Of a stretch of 64,000 bases of DNA, positions 31,365-42,205 are shown in pieces. Position 1 is the first letter of the stretch, and each line of letters starts with the position of its first letter. Source of the stretch: Dendrophyllia cribrosa (taxonomy: Eukaryota > Cnidaria > Anthozoa > Scleractinia > Dendrophylliidae); NCBI GenBank assembly GCA_024195265.1, contig JAJLRJ010000007.1, forward strand, positions 12,246,828 through 12,310,827. Direction: 5' to 3'. The notes beneath the pieces are model-generated. The model saw only the letters and a list, made by a program, of their open reading frames with translations. It did not search any database and was not told the origin of the DNA. The translations under genes and the position numbers were made by a program.

Positions 31365-32493
31365 TTCCCTTCAGTCTATGGTAATATAAATGATTAACAC
31401 TGATTAACATGACACAATTGCAAAATAACACAAAATTTCTACAAAGCGCAAAATTGCACTAACATAATAAGCTAAACTCTACTTGCACACGGTTTCTGTT
31501 AAATAAAGCAATGACTAGAAAATATGTTGGTTATTACTGTTAAAACTTTTAAGAAAAAACTTAATACAAAACTGTTTTTGATCTGTACAGAAACATACAT
31601 GTATGTATCAGATCTTGAATAAATATACTGTTCATTTATCAGGCTTTGTTTTTTTACCTTTGAATTCTTTGTAGAAGCAATACTTGTATGTGATCAGGAA
31701 TAAAAGCATAGTTCTGGGTGTCACTACTGCTTTGAGTTTGATCGATCTCGATTTTATTCGTTTCGATTCGTCGCTGCAATTAAAACGGTGATACACTGCC
31801 TCTGCCAGACGGTACAAAGCACAAGTAAACACAACGTTACGATTCCAAGTTCCTTTTAAATCTTATTACCTGAGATGAAAGGTATAATTTGCTTTTTCCG
31901 TGGTTCGCTTTCTCGTCGCGACCACCGTTTTGAAATTTCTTTACAATAACAACCATGCATATATGAAGGACCTATATTTTATGGCGAATACCGCTGAATG
32001 CTCGTTCCCAGACCCCCGTTCCCCGTTCCCCGTTCCCCGTTCCCGCTTTTAGTAACATCCGTCCGCAGTCATGATAATTTCTACAATTGTTATGTTCAAA
32101 TCCATATTAAACCATTTCTGCCAGTCCGATTAAGACTTATTTTTTAAGGAAACTTTGACATTCTTCTCAATCTTATTTTGAAGGAAACTACTTTTGAAAG
32201 AAACATTCTTCTCGATCTCGCCGCCTGCTTATAGCATTTACTCGCTTTCGATTTGTGAAGCGGTCATGTGACGCTTGTTCACTGACGTGACAGTCATGTA
32301 TTTTTTTGGAACGGAAATATATTTTTTTCCAATTTCCGGTTATTTGAGTGTTTGAAAATTTACTAAAACAGTTATTCATCTCGGCCTCGCCGAATATGAG
32401 CTGATATATATATAACCAACTCGGCGCGGCGCCTCGTTGGTTATATATATTAGCTCATATTCGGCTCGTCCTCGATGAATAACTGTTAAATAT
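31365..32493. repeat. Right TIR of the 14.3-kb composite
   Basis: Inverted copy of 18207-18637 joined to 23029-23840. At about 32065 it shows the site into which the 4.4-kb element inserted on the other side, with ctgcggacg retained. Confidence 0.8.
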
Positions 32494-32972
32494 CGATGAG
32501 CACAAAAAAATGATTCACTATACACACGCGCACCATAGAATATCTCGGGAACAAGATACAAGTACAGGCAACTAAACTCCTCAAAAGGCCAGCTCACGGG
32601 CGCTTTTTCTTTGATAGCGCCGACCGGAAGGCTAATAGCAGCATACCAAGATCTGCAATGGCTAAATTTTGTATTTTAAAAATCTGTTGGTTGTTTCTTC
32701 TTTCTCGTGCGATTTATGATAATGGCCACCAAAATGTAGCCAAAAACTCCAAACAAAGCAATAAGAACCTCAAAGGTTAGTTTTATCATCTCGCCAAAAG
32801 ACATCTCCGTTTGTTGGACTGAGGCGTTGAGCGAATCTTTCGCCAGAGAGAAGCTCTTGTTTCCTTTGATTGTCCTCGTGCAATTGTTGATAAATTCAGT
32901 TGGCATATCTGTAAGTCCTGTAAGATTCGTCAGTGAGAAAGGAACACGATGTTGAGCAACCAACAGAGTCAC
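32494..32972 (-). pseudogene. Class A GPCR fragment (N-terminus to TM3), frameshifted and truncated
   Basis: Reading minus: an extracellular segment with N-glycosylation sites (NCT, NKS, NAS), TM1 (EVLIALFGVFGYILVAIII) followed by the basic loop RTRKKKQPTD, TM2 with the family signature NLAIADLGMLLLAF, then SWPFEEFSCLYLYLVPEIFYG with the conserved TM3 cysteine, ending at CAHR, the position of the DRY motif. Two single-base losses shift the frame, near 32676-32682 (a T/A run) and near 32624-32628. The reading frame is cut at 32493 by the end of the composite element, whose first codons happen to continue as YLTVIH. TM4-TM7 are not found beyond the other end of the element. The GN motif of TM1 reads GY. 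Ligand unknown. Confidence 0.72.
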
Positions 32973-33000
32973 TGACTCTTAATTTAAAGTCAAACAGACT

Positions 33001-33639
33001 TTGAAGATCCGACCGTCTTTAAAGAAAGTTAGCCCTCTTATTACTTTGTCACTGTCTTTCTGGCTTTGGAAGGAAACTACTTATTTTCTGTTGACGCAGT
33101 TTTTTTATGGATCCTTCAGTGTTGCTCAGTCAGTTTGTCACCTTTTTAGAAAAGACGGTTCTCCTGTCTCGCAATGTTATGCCTTCAGTGAAGAATACAA
33201 AGATCTTTCGGCGTGTTCTTCCAGTGTTATGTCTGTTTTATGGAATAATTACCCTGTAAATAACAGAGAACATTTTAACAATATGCAAATATTAGATAAA
33301 ACAATCGTTCGAACAAAAAAGGTGTATGCAACGCGAGAATTAAAATTAGCAAAACAACAGGTAATTTTTTTTCATCACTTACTAAACAGTACAATATTTA
33401 CAAAAACGATGCTTACACTACTTACAATGCGATACTTATACAACTTGCAAGTATAATACTTTCACTATTTTTTTTTTGAACATACACACATACAGTTAAC
33501 ATTCACAAAAGACAATCTACAACAAAACGGAAACTACGACTTGAAGCTGACAAAAAAGAAACCTAACACAGTAAAAACATTAGTGGTAACTAAAATTAAA
33601 TGGGAACGCAATCAGTCAAGTAAACAGAATTTTATATCA
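33001..33639. other. Spacer, only a doubtful 151-codon frame
   Basis: A plus-strand frame at 33001-33456 has no recognisable domain and skewed composition. No other structure noted. Confidence 0.3.
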
Positions 33640-34759
33640 CATTTAAAAGACGTAAGACGTAATAGCTTCCAACCCAAAAAGTAAAAATGATGTTCTTGAA
33701 CAGATAGTTTGGAATAATAAGTTTATTAAAGTGCATATGAAGTAATATAAAAAATATTTCCATGGTTTGATAGTGCTTTACTTTTTTATCTAAATTTGTG
33801 GGTTTCATCGAAAAGATCCTTCTCATTGTGAAATTATTCGGCTTGAAAGTTTTGCATTTTCCGCCAGAAAGTGTCTCTATCGAGCGCGCGGCCAAAGCTA
33901 TTGTATTACAAGGCTGTGACGTAGAAAATACTTCAACTCACGAGTATCATGGCGGCATTCTTTTGAAGAAACGAATCTCAAGTATTTTCTACGTCATCAA
34001 CACAATGGATTTCGAAACCTCGTTCCCAGTCTCCGGGACACTGATTTCTGCAAATTTTGCTACTTTGGACGGCAAAAAAGAGGCCTTAAATTTTTCTCTG
34101 ACAAATTTCTTTTATCATTTCGAAATAAAGGCATAATAGCCTCCAAAAAAAGACAAAATAAAAAATTACTTCATATGCACTTTAAGTCTGATAAAAAATC
34201 TATGTACTTTCAGCACTGGCGCTATGCAGGAATTCTCAAAATTAACGACCTCTTTGATACACAGCAAAACTGCTTTCTGTCCTTCGACTCTTTTCGTAAT
34301 AAATTTAACGTAAGATGCAATTTCTTACAGTACTTTAGCCTTGTTAACGCCATCCCTCAAAATTGGAAAAAACTCCTTAATTGCTCTCTCGAACAAAGCT
34401 TAACACCGCAAATATTAATAGAGGAAATGACTTGCAAAACAATTTATACTAAGCTGCTGTCTCTTCGATCAATGCCTCCGCCGACTTGTGAGAAAAGACT
34501 CTTAAATTTCGGCTACCAGAAGGATGATTTGAGAAAATTATATCTATTGCCCTTTGAAGTAACAAAAGAAGTAAAGCTATCAATGTTCCAGTACAAAATT
34601 ATTCACAAAACAACAGGTAATGGCGCCGGCTTAACTGATCGAAAACTGCATGTAAAGTTGCCGGAATTTGGCACATTTAAAGTTCAAAACATGTGGATTA
34701 GAATTGCGTTTATAACATTTCGACATATCGCTTCAAGCCATTTAATTCTGAATATTTAG
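33640..34759 (+). pseudogene. C-terminal part of a LINE (L1/Tx1-like) ORF2, interrupted by a MITE
   Basis: The piece at 33665-33729 reads NDVLEQIVWNNKFIK. After the MITE, 34182-34759 continues SDKKSMYFQHWRYAGI, then NAIPQNWKKLL and LSMFQYKIIH, the order of blocks typical after the RT domain of L1/Tx1-clade ORF2 proteins. Upstream frames are closed by stops, so this is an old 5'-truncated or decayed copy. The end (about 34640 onward) has drifted from the family pattern. Confidence 0.7.
33730..34181. mobile_element. 452-bp MITE with TTAA target duplication inside the LINE
   Basis: The termini AGTGCATATGAAGTAAT and their complement are flanked by TTAA (33726-33729, 34182-34185). Removing the element and one TTAA restores the LINE reading frame across the junction. 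TTAA targets are used by piggyBac and Kolobok elements; Kolobok is the likelier guess from the terminus. The interior has a second inverted pair (gtagaaaatactt / aagtattttctac). Confidence 0.85.
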
Positions 34760-35027
34760 GCAGGGGCTTAACAAGCCGGATACATTAGAACCGATCGAAC
34801 TTTAAAATATTGTGCGTCATCACGCCTAGGACAAAACCGTCCTAAGAAAGCCGAATTGCTTGTATTTTTTCCGTTTTTTTTAGGCATGTTTTCTGAAGGA
34901 GAAAGCCACATCATTTTAGGGCCCATACAGAACTAAAAAAGAGTTAAAAAGGAGCGATTTTTAATTAACTGTTTTATTTTATTCATCTTTTTTCTTCTGT
35001 CACTCTACTTGATAATCGTGTTAGATA
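34760..35027. other. Spacer, no gene seen
   Basis: AT-rich flank between the LINE relic and the next MITE. Confidence 0.3.
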
Positions 35028-35288
35028 CCGTATTTTCTCAATTAAACGCCCCCGGCGTTTATTTCAAACTTGGCCTTGTGGACCCGGCGTTTCTTTGAAT
35101 CGGCAGTTTTTTCTCGCCCGCCATTTTTTTAAAAAGGGTTATTATTCGTTTTTCTTGGCAGCCGTGTACCTTGCCCTTAAATCTTAAGTTTATTATACCA
35201 CAAATAAACGTTTGAGGGGCTTACTTACAACTTCCTCTATTATACCCGGCGTTTATTCGGGGCCCGGCGTTTAATCGAGAAAATACGG
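35028..35288. mobile_element. 261-bp MITE, CCGTATTTTC termini, TA target, copy 1
   Basis: Ends CCGTATTTTCTCAATTAAAC and complement are flanked by TA on both sides. The interior repeats ggcgtttattc-type motifs. TA target use indicates a Tc1/mariner-type mobiliser. Second copy at 50250-50508. Confidence 0.88.
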
Positions 35289-35908
35289 TACATCCAAACA
35301 TTGTATCGCCATAATTCGTGTAAATACATCTAATATCTGCGTACCGTGACAGACTCATAATTAAATGATTTCATTCACTGCTACTGTAAATTACACTGAG
35401 AGCTGGGTGGATTATTGGGAGGGTGCGAGGGGGCGCGGCCCCACTTTTGCCTGGGATTTTTGTTTCTTTTTTGAAAACAACGTCTATCCCTAATCGGATG
35501 GTATTTTGAGATGGATGACTCTAGTTTAATTAGCTCCCATACCACTCCGGTTACTTGAATTTCATTTGTAAAAAAAGTTCGAGTTGATCCGGAGAGACAT
35601 GCCCCCGGACCCCTCTAGAAAGGCGCGCTTGCGCGCGCCAAATGGGTGCTCACACGCCTTTTGTATCTCATGAAAATTTTTACGGCCTCCTCTTTCTAAA
35701 ATTCCTGGATCCGCCCCCTGGCAATTAGATCGCTGCTATCAGTAAACTCACCATGTATAGTGTGTAGAACCGTTCACGATGAACATTATTCACCCACCGT
35801 GATTCGTCCGTCATGTTTCTATTTCATTAAGTAAGTATTTACTCTTTGAGCTCATGTTATGGACAAATTTCTTCACCATTGTCTTATTTTGGGTGATGGC
35901 TACCCTGC
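35289..35908. other. Spacer with a GC-rich repeat relic
   Basis: The stretch 35409-35720 (gcgagggggcgcggccccac ... ctggatccgccccctg) looks like a dispersed repeat with a CG-rich end. No ORF. Confidence 0.35.
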
Positions 35909-36130
35909 GTGGCTAACCTGAGCATCAGGCCTTCCTTTGGGAGAGGGGCTAAAGGGAGAAAGGAAAAATGGGGGGAGGGGGGAGGGGGGAGGGGGGAGGG
36001 GGGAGGGGGGAGGGGGGAGGGGAGAAAGGGGAAGAAGGCTTTTTTCCTTCTCTTTTTTTTTTCCTTTTCTTCCCGTTTCCCCCCTCCCCGAACCCCGAAC
36101 TGAGCCCCCAAAAGACTGATACTCAGGTTA
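35909..36130. repeat. Foldback element with G-rich core
   Basis: ctaacctgagcatcagg at the left is mirrored by ctgatactcaggtta at the right. The core is a (GGGGGA)n tract at about 35969-36022 followed by a C/T-rich complement. The G tract could form quadruplexes. Confidence 0.65.
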
Positions 36131-36301
36131 CAGCGTGGCATGCGCAAGAAAGGAGAGATTTTGGAGAGAGCGCCCCTCCATTCGCGCTGCGCAAAGTTTT
36201 GAGAATCGACTCATAGCATTTGTTTAAGCGTTCAGAAAGAGCGGCGCGAAAAAAAAGGACTCCCAAGTATTAGAACAGACCATTATTCTTTACGTACTCA
36301 A

Positions 36302-36494
36302 AAGGTTTCGACTCCTCTCACATGGGACGAGGTTTCATGATTCCTGTTCCAGGATTACAAAAATTAATTCATCAGGGTGTCCCACAATTCATTTTGGCTT
36401 TGCAGACTGGTCAAGTTGGTAATGGCGGCCTTCATTTGGGTTGTTTGACGGTTTCTTCTTCGTTGGTCGAAGTCATTATCGCTTCTATTTTAAG
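36302..36494 (+). other. Probable non-coding first exon / promoter of the first zinc-finger gene
   Basis: The segment from cgactcctctca through ttttggctttgc to a donor TTAAG|GTAAGATATC (exon end 36494) is conserved with 46039-46216, which stands in the same relation to the second zinc-finger gene. Conservation at the donor in both copies supports a shared first exon. The transcription start is not known. Confidence 0.5.
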
Positions 36495-38129
36495 GTAAGA
36501 TATCTTCTCTAAAATAACTAGATATGCTAAATTTAACTTAGTTTGTCCTAAGTATATATTAAAGCTTACGTGAGACAGAAGGTGGAAAGTCCTTCTGTTA
36601 TAGTTTTTAGATCTGGCAAACTTTGGAATGATTGCCTTTAGAAATTAGACGTAAGGATTCTTTTCCTGCTTTTAAAAAGAGTTTATGGAATTTAATTTTC
36701 AGCTTGATTTAATTGTTTTTATATGTATTTTATATAGATTTTACATATATATATATATATATATATAAAATCTATATAAAATACATATATATATATATAT
36801 GAACATATAGATATAGTTTTTAGATATTTGTATTTTTGTAATTTTTTCTGATTAATTCGAGAGCCACAAGTTTATTCGCTTTTAGTGTTACACTCACTAA
36901 ATAAAGTGTTTACTCACTCATTCACTCACTCACTCACTCACTCACTCACTTACTTACTTACTTACTAGAGGGCGAGTTTCAACGGTAAAAATACCTATCT
37001 GGTCCAATCTTGAATCCAGCAAAATCATCTGTCTTTTTGAACTTCAGGTCTTGACTTACGGCCTTATTAATGTTTGTGGTCCTGTCTGATTGTGATTGGT
37101 TATTCTTCTTTAACAGCTGGGGCTAAACTGTAGAATACCCGTCCACTTATTTGCATCTCATTTAATAAGAATAGATCATTTTGTTTTCATATGCCTCGTT
37201 CTATAAAACGTTCAGGGTTATGTAAGAAGTGGCCAGGTATATTATGATATGTGAAGATGAAAATATCCTTTGTTGTTATGAAAAATAAAATATCATTACA
37301 GTATCAATCAAATGTAAGTTTACAGAGTCAGCTTTATCTTGAAACTTAGAGTGCTTTTCAATTGAATGTCGAAAGTAATTTCGCAATTGCTTTGGTTTTG
37401 CATTGCTACGCTTTGTGATTGGCTAAAAAATCTTGTACCACTTTCTCGACCAATCAGAAGTAAAACCAAAACCAATCGTCACTTGCTCGCACGCGTTTTC
37501 CTGCGCTTGGTGCCACCAACATGTAATTGCTTCGAGCTCTGATTGGTTCATTGGATTGTTTACGACTGCTGTGATCGGTCAGAGTAATTACTTTGGCTTT
37601 GGTTTTACAACACTCAACTGAAAACTGCTCTAATTCTTGTATCTCGAAATTCAATCCTGGTATCTTGAAACTTAATCCTTGTATCTCAAAATTCAAGTAA
37701 CTTGAGTTTTGAGACAAGAATCAAGGATCGCGAATTGAGGATCAAGAATCATGAAACAAGGAGTTTTTTAATGTGCAAACTTGAAATATTATAAGATTTG
37801 GAAAAAACAATTTCTGTTCGCACTTGGCGCTTGCTTGCTTCTGTTTACAATAAACACAAACGATATGAAAATGTCACTGTAGTGTGAGATGCAGTTAATT
37901 AGGCCAAATGCAATTCAGAGGTTTTGTATATAACTTTAATAGAGGAACTGTATGTCTGCGGTAGTTTTAGAATTGATTGTTTATCAAGTGATATTCCCTC
38001 TGTAAACTCTTAAAGTTTATAAATCAAATTAGAACAAATTATGATCAGATGTATTGCTGTAACTCCCCCAGACGAGATCTTAGACCATTGCTCTTAGCTA
38101 TGTATTCCAACCTTGGCAATATTTTTCCT
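36495..38129 (+). other. Intron 1 of the first zinc-finger gene: AT hairpin and microsatellites
   Basis: Contains an AT palindrome (36735-36805, atatata tract between ttatatagattttac and its complement) and a (CACT)n/(TTAC)n tract (36908-36966). A segment near 37240-37330 (gtgaagatgaaaatatcc) is shared with the second gene's intron near 49470. No other gene. Confidence 0.5.
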
Positions 38130-39400
38130 CAGGCAGGTACAAAAGTCGAACTGGATCGGACCGGATAGGACTGGATCCCGGGGGGGGTGGGGTCTCCCAT
38201 ATATGAGCTATATAGGTATGTGCCGCTGTGAAGGGTATGGTTTTCAGACAGTTTAGTCTGGGATAGGGTATAGAGTAATCAGAGATTTTTGCTCTAGAAT
38301 AGGGTATCATTTTCTGAAAAACTGATCAGTTGTGTGAAGAATTTAGTCTAGACAAGGTTTACTGGCAAATCGGTACGGTGGGCAGTACGGCATTTTTACT
38401 GACCCCTGTTAACTAATAACTGTGATGGTTAACGAGCTTCTGGAAAATAGCGAGTCCGGAATAGGTCTAGGATAGGGTAGGGTTTTTCGGTGTTTAGTCT
38501 AGAATAGGGTTGCAAAATGCAGATTAAGTGGTCTAGTATAGGTTAAGGGTCTCAGAGTCCCAGCGGCACATCCCCATCCAAAAATTTAAAACAGTCAACT
38601 CAGATGAACTCGGACTACGTAAAATAAAAAGCAATCTACTCGGATTGACTCAGACTGGGCTAAAATAAAAATGATCACAACAATGATACCCCAATGCCAT
38701 TTTGTTTCTAGTGCCACATCCAGTATACAAACTTGTGTCCAGGCTTCCTTTGTTGAAGGAATTTTTTATGAAAGGAAACATTCATGCTAACCCTTGCCTT
38801 ATGACACCACATGCAATCCTGTTGATGTCCTACTGGGTATCATTTGTTCGAAAAATATGCAAAGCTATGCAATAAAAAAACCAAGACTGCCCATTCGACC
38901 ATAAGACGTTAAAAAAAAAACAACTCTTTTTGGTATCTTTTTTCTATCTGTAACACATTGTGTTTTTTATTTTAGTTTTTAATTTTAGCATAGTCCGAGT
39001 TGATTCGAGTTGATCCCACCTGGACTGTCAGAGTTCGAGTTGATCCGAGCTGGACTGAGTCCAAGTTAATCCGGTCCGACTGGTCCGATCCGGTCCAAGT
39101 GATCCGGGCCGACGATAAAAACTGGGCAGTTTTTTGTATTCTCCCTTATTAAGTTTTTGTCGGGCCGTGACATTTAAAATGGCAACTAACACCGGGTATC
39201 TTTTTTCTATCTGTAACACATTGTGTTTTTTATTTTAGTTTTTAATTTTAGCCTAGTCCAAGTTGATCCGAGTTGATCCCACCCAGACTGTCAGAGTCGT
39301 CGTCGGTCCGATCTGGTCCGATCCGGTCCGAGTGATCCAGACCGACTTTTGTAGAGAGAAAAGTCTCTAAAAAAACAACAGCAGAGACGAAGTTCAAAGT
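38130..39400. repeat. Dispersed repeat with ccggtccga/gatccg motifs and a ~125-bp direct duplication
   Basis: Segments starting ggtatcttttttctatctgt at about 38931 and 39197 (266 bp apart) are near-identical for about 125 bp. A related but distinct repeat with tctagaatagggt motifs fills 38215-38560, and a G8 run occurs at 38179-38186. Confidence 0.7.
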
Positions 39401-39518
39401 TGACCACCAACTTTCAGACACTTAACGTTTGTATTGCTTATAAATGAGTTATTAAACCAAAAAGAAATATTAACCACCAAGTTTGAAGCAGGCAATAAAA
39501 AAGCGGGATAAAGAGGTA

Positions 39519-39982
39519 CAGTCAAACCCTATCAATATGGACACTGAAGGGACCATGCAAACTGTCCATTTTAACAGGGTGTCTGATATTAAGCGGATTG
39601 TTATGAATGACTTAATTTAAGCATTCTATTGTTCTGACGGAAAACTGCAGTTAATTATCACATCTTACCACACCAAGACACTAACTAACTATGACCAGGC
39701 AAAAGAATATGTTTAGCTATATGTTTAGTTTATATGCTTACACATTTAAGTAAAATGTTAACCCTCAGAATTAGCCAAATTGTCCGTATTAACAAGGTTA
39801 ACTTTCTATGACATTGTTTTAGTCTGGACGGGAAAAGCTATCCATTGTCCGTATTTACGGGTGTCCATATCAAGCAAGGCACATTTTGGACAAATGTATG
39901 GCCTTTTGGCTTGGTCCAAGAGAACTGTCCATAATAAAGGGGTGCCCCTATTAAGCAGGTGGTAAATAGAAGGGCTTGACTG
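39519..39982. mobile_element. 464-bp Tc1/mariner (pogo/Tigger)-like MITE
   Basis: Ends CAGTCAAACCC and GGGCTTGACTG flanked by TA. Internal runs such as gtccatattaagc-type motifs typify this group. No ORF. Confidence 0.8.
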
Positions 39983-40226
39983 TATAAGCATGATAACACT
40001 GCAAGTTATCTTGTTACAGAAACACTGGAAAGAAAGGGGAAGGCACCAAAAAAGGTGTGGTAACCAGAGGTAGCAGTAAGTTAAGACTGCTTGGATCTCC
40101 CCACTTTTAACTGGCTCACCCTGTTTTAATAGTTTTACTGAAATGTACAACCTAATAATTTATTGTAACTTTTTTTACTCTCTAGGAATATAAGGGAAAA
40201 AGTGTCTGTATCTCAGTGAATGCAAG

Positions 40227-41141
40227 ATGTCTTTACAAAATGGGAGAAATCGGAAACAAAAGCATACAGACAATGTTACGAAGGGTTACAAGTGCCACAC
40301 AGAAGAGAAACTGTACAAGTGCAGATATTGTGATAAGTACTTCAGTCAGTCATCAAATTGCAAGAAACACGAACAAATTCACAGAGGAGAAAAACGTTAT
40401 AAGTGCAAGTATTGTGATAAATGTTTTCATGATCTTACAGCTTGCAAGAGACATGAGCGACTTCACACAGGAGAAAAGCCTTATATGTGCAAGTATTGCG
40501 ATAAATGCTTTATCCAGCCATCAGGTTGCAAGAAACACGAACGAAGTCACACAGGAGATCATCCTTATCAGTGCACGTATTGTGATAAATGTTTTCGTGA
40601 TCTATCAGCTTGCAAGACACATGAGCGAATTCACACAGGAGAAAAACCTCATAAGTGCGAGTATTGTAATAAGCTCTTTAGCGATCTATCAAATTTCAGG
40701 AGACACAAACGAATTCACACAGAAGAAAAACCTCACAAGTGCAAGTATTGTGATAAGCGCTTTAGCAATTCATCGCATTGCAAAAGACATGAACAAATTC
40801 ACACCGACGAAAAACCTCACAAGTGCAAGTATTGTGATAAGCGCTTCAGCAATCCATCACACTGCAAGAGACATGAAATGATCCACACAAGAAAGAAAGT
40901 TGGCAAGTGTCTTAACCGATTACATTGTTTAAATAAACATAAAAAAACACAATCAGGGGACACTTCTTTGTCATGTGAAGATGAAGCTGCTCACTCAGGA
41001 GAGACTGAGCCTCAACTGTTATCTTCCACTGCTGAACACATTGCAAACCAGAACATATTTAGCTGTTGGATTTGTCAAAAGGAATTAAGTAGTCAAGAGC
41101 TTTTTATGGAACACTATGATAATCACATGATACTGGAGTGA
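40227..41141 (+). CDS. C2H2 zinc-finger protein, 304 aa (paralogue 1)
   Basis: The acceptor ctctctag (exon starts 40186) precedes ATG 40227, and the paralogue at 50832 starts at the equivalent codon. The protein has a short basic N-terminus and seven tandem C2H2 fingers (about residues 29-232) joined by TGEKP-type linkers. Fingers have the form CxYCDKxF..xxxCxxHxxxH. The residue after recognition-helix position 3, normally Leu, is Cys in six of seven fingers. A spacer (SGETEPQLLSSTAEH) and a C-terminal CWIC..HYDNH motif follow, an atypical finger with four residues between histidines. The paralogue shares both. Probable nuclear DNA-binding regulator; target unknown. No KRAB or BTB domain is present in this exon. 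Confidence 0.9.
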   Translation: MSLQNGRNRKQKHTDNVTKGYKCHTEEKLYKCRYCDKYFSQSSNCKKHEQIHRGEKRYKCKYCDKCFHDLTACKRHERLHTGEKPYMCKYCDKCFIQPSGCKKHERSHTGDHPYQCTYCDKCFRDLSACKTHERIHTGEKPHKCEYCNKLFSDLSNFRRHKRIHTEEKPHKCKYCDKRFSNSSHCKRHEQIHTDEKPHKCKYCDKRFSNPSHCKRHEMIHTRKKVGKCLNRLHCLNKHKKTQSGDTSLSCEDEAAHSGETEPQLLSSTAEHIANQNIFSCWICQKELSSQELFMEHYDNHMILE

Positions 41142-41423
41142 CAATGGTTCTGGAATAACATCACAATGGAGCATGTTTAAAATATCATGATCATCTATTG
41201 TAGTAGTAATTTATTGAGTTCCTCTGGTGAATGTGATGTTTTGGACAAGTATCATTGTTTAGTAGTTACTGTGTTTTATCATAAATATCATTAATTCAAA
41301 ATATATTATAACTTATTGGGTAAGAAATAGAGTCCATGACCCAAGTTGGTTTGTTCATGGCATAACGTTAAGGAGGCTCACCACTGTTGTTTTTTGTTTT
41401 GTTTCTTGTGCTGTGGGGTGTTT
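41142..41423. other. 3' flank of zinc-finger gene 1
   Basis: Presumed 3' untranslated region, no canonical aataaa seen close to the stop. Confidence 0.35.
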
Positions 41424-42155
41424 GTTCTAAAATCCAAATTTCACAGGGAGACATGTTTCCATTGCTTTCATACTTCGTCAAGTTTATGAAATATGATTGA
41501 GGTCTTATGTTAAACTGGTTTCCAAGCGACAGTAGTTACCATAGCAACACCAGCTTATTGCCCTTTGTTGTAAACAATGTCTTTTTTTAAATCTAGTCAG
41601 ACACTTCATAATGAAACTTTCAAATTTTGTGGTATTTACATACTGTACATTGTTTGACTAGCTACAGTCAAAGTTTCAAGAAAATTTAAAAGACAGTTTT
41701 GGTATAAAGCAATCATTTTTTCAGGGCATAGCAATATATTTTTCCAAAATGCCCTTACATATATTTATTTTAAAACAGCCAGCTGTTAAAATAATGATTG
41801 TCCTTTACTATGCAATAATTTATTTGGGAAATATATTTTGCTTTTTTACTGTCATGCCCTAAAAATTAAATGATTTTTTTAATTAGTGGTACTCAAAATC
41901 CGACTTCTAATTTGGTAATACATGAGTACTACAAAATTTGAAAGTTTCATTATGAAGTTTAATTGTGACTAAATTTTGAGAAAAATTGCATTGTTTAAAA
42001 CAAAGGGCAATAAGCTGGCATTCCTATAGTAACTGCTGTTGCTTGGAAACCAGTTTAACATAAGACTTTGATCACATTTTATACACTTGGTAAAGTATGA
42101 AAGCAATCGAAGCATGTCTTCCCTGCAAAATTTTGATTTCAAAATGCATTCCTGA
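41424..42155. mobile_element. Foldback MITE with ~250-bp arms
   Basis: The left arm (gttctaaaatccaaatttc ... gaaactttcaaattttg) and the right arm (caaaatttgaaagtttcatt ... gatttcaaaatgcattcctg) are diverged inverted copies. The loop is also partly self-complementary (gggcata / tgccct). Confidence 0.75.
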
Positions 42156-42205
42156 TCATTCAAAAAATAATTTATTGCAAATATGAATATGATTAAAATA
42201 GAGTA

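Larger units (their letters stand above)
18207..32493. mobile_element. 14.3-kb composite element with >1-kb TIRs and hairpin ends
   Basis: The left arm (18207-18637, continuing at 23029-23840 after a later insertion) is the inverted copy of the right arm (31365-32493). Both ends start with TATTTAACAGTTATTCATCG and a perfect-looking terminal palindrome. Arms share the segment running from the fold through the ggggaac minisatellite and beyond a tttctgtacagatcaaaaac block. The 4.4-kb and 5.15-kb insertions account for most of the length; without them the element would be roughly 4.7 kb. I see no transposase, so it is non-autonomous or the gene is lost. Its right end sits within a GPCR reading frame. 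Confidence 0.7.

Noticed and set aside
33001..33456. 151-codon frame
   Set aside because: No domain, no splice signals that fit, AT-rich composition; likely chance.
40216..40881. Long alternative frame over the first zinc-finger gene (and 50692-51591 over the second)
   Set aside because: Shifted-frame shadow of the repetitive finger sequence, with no domain of its own.
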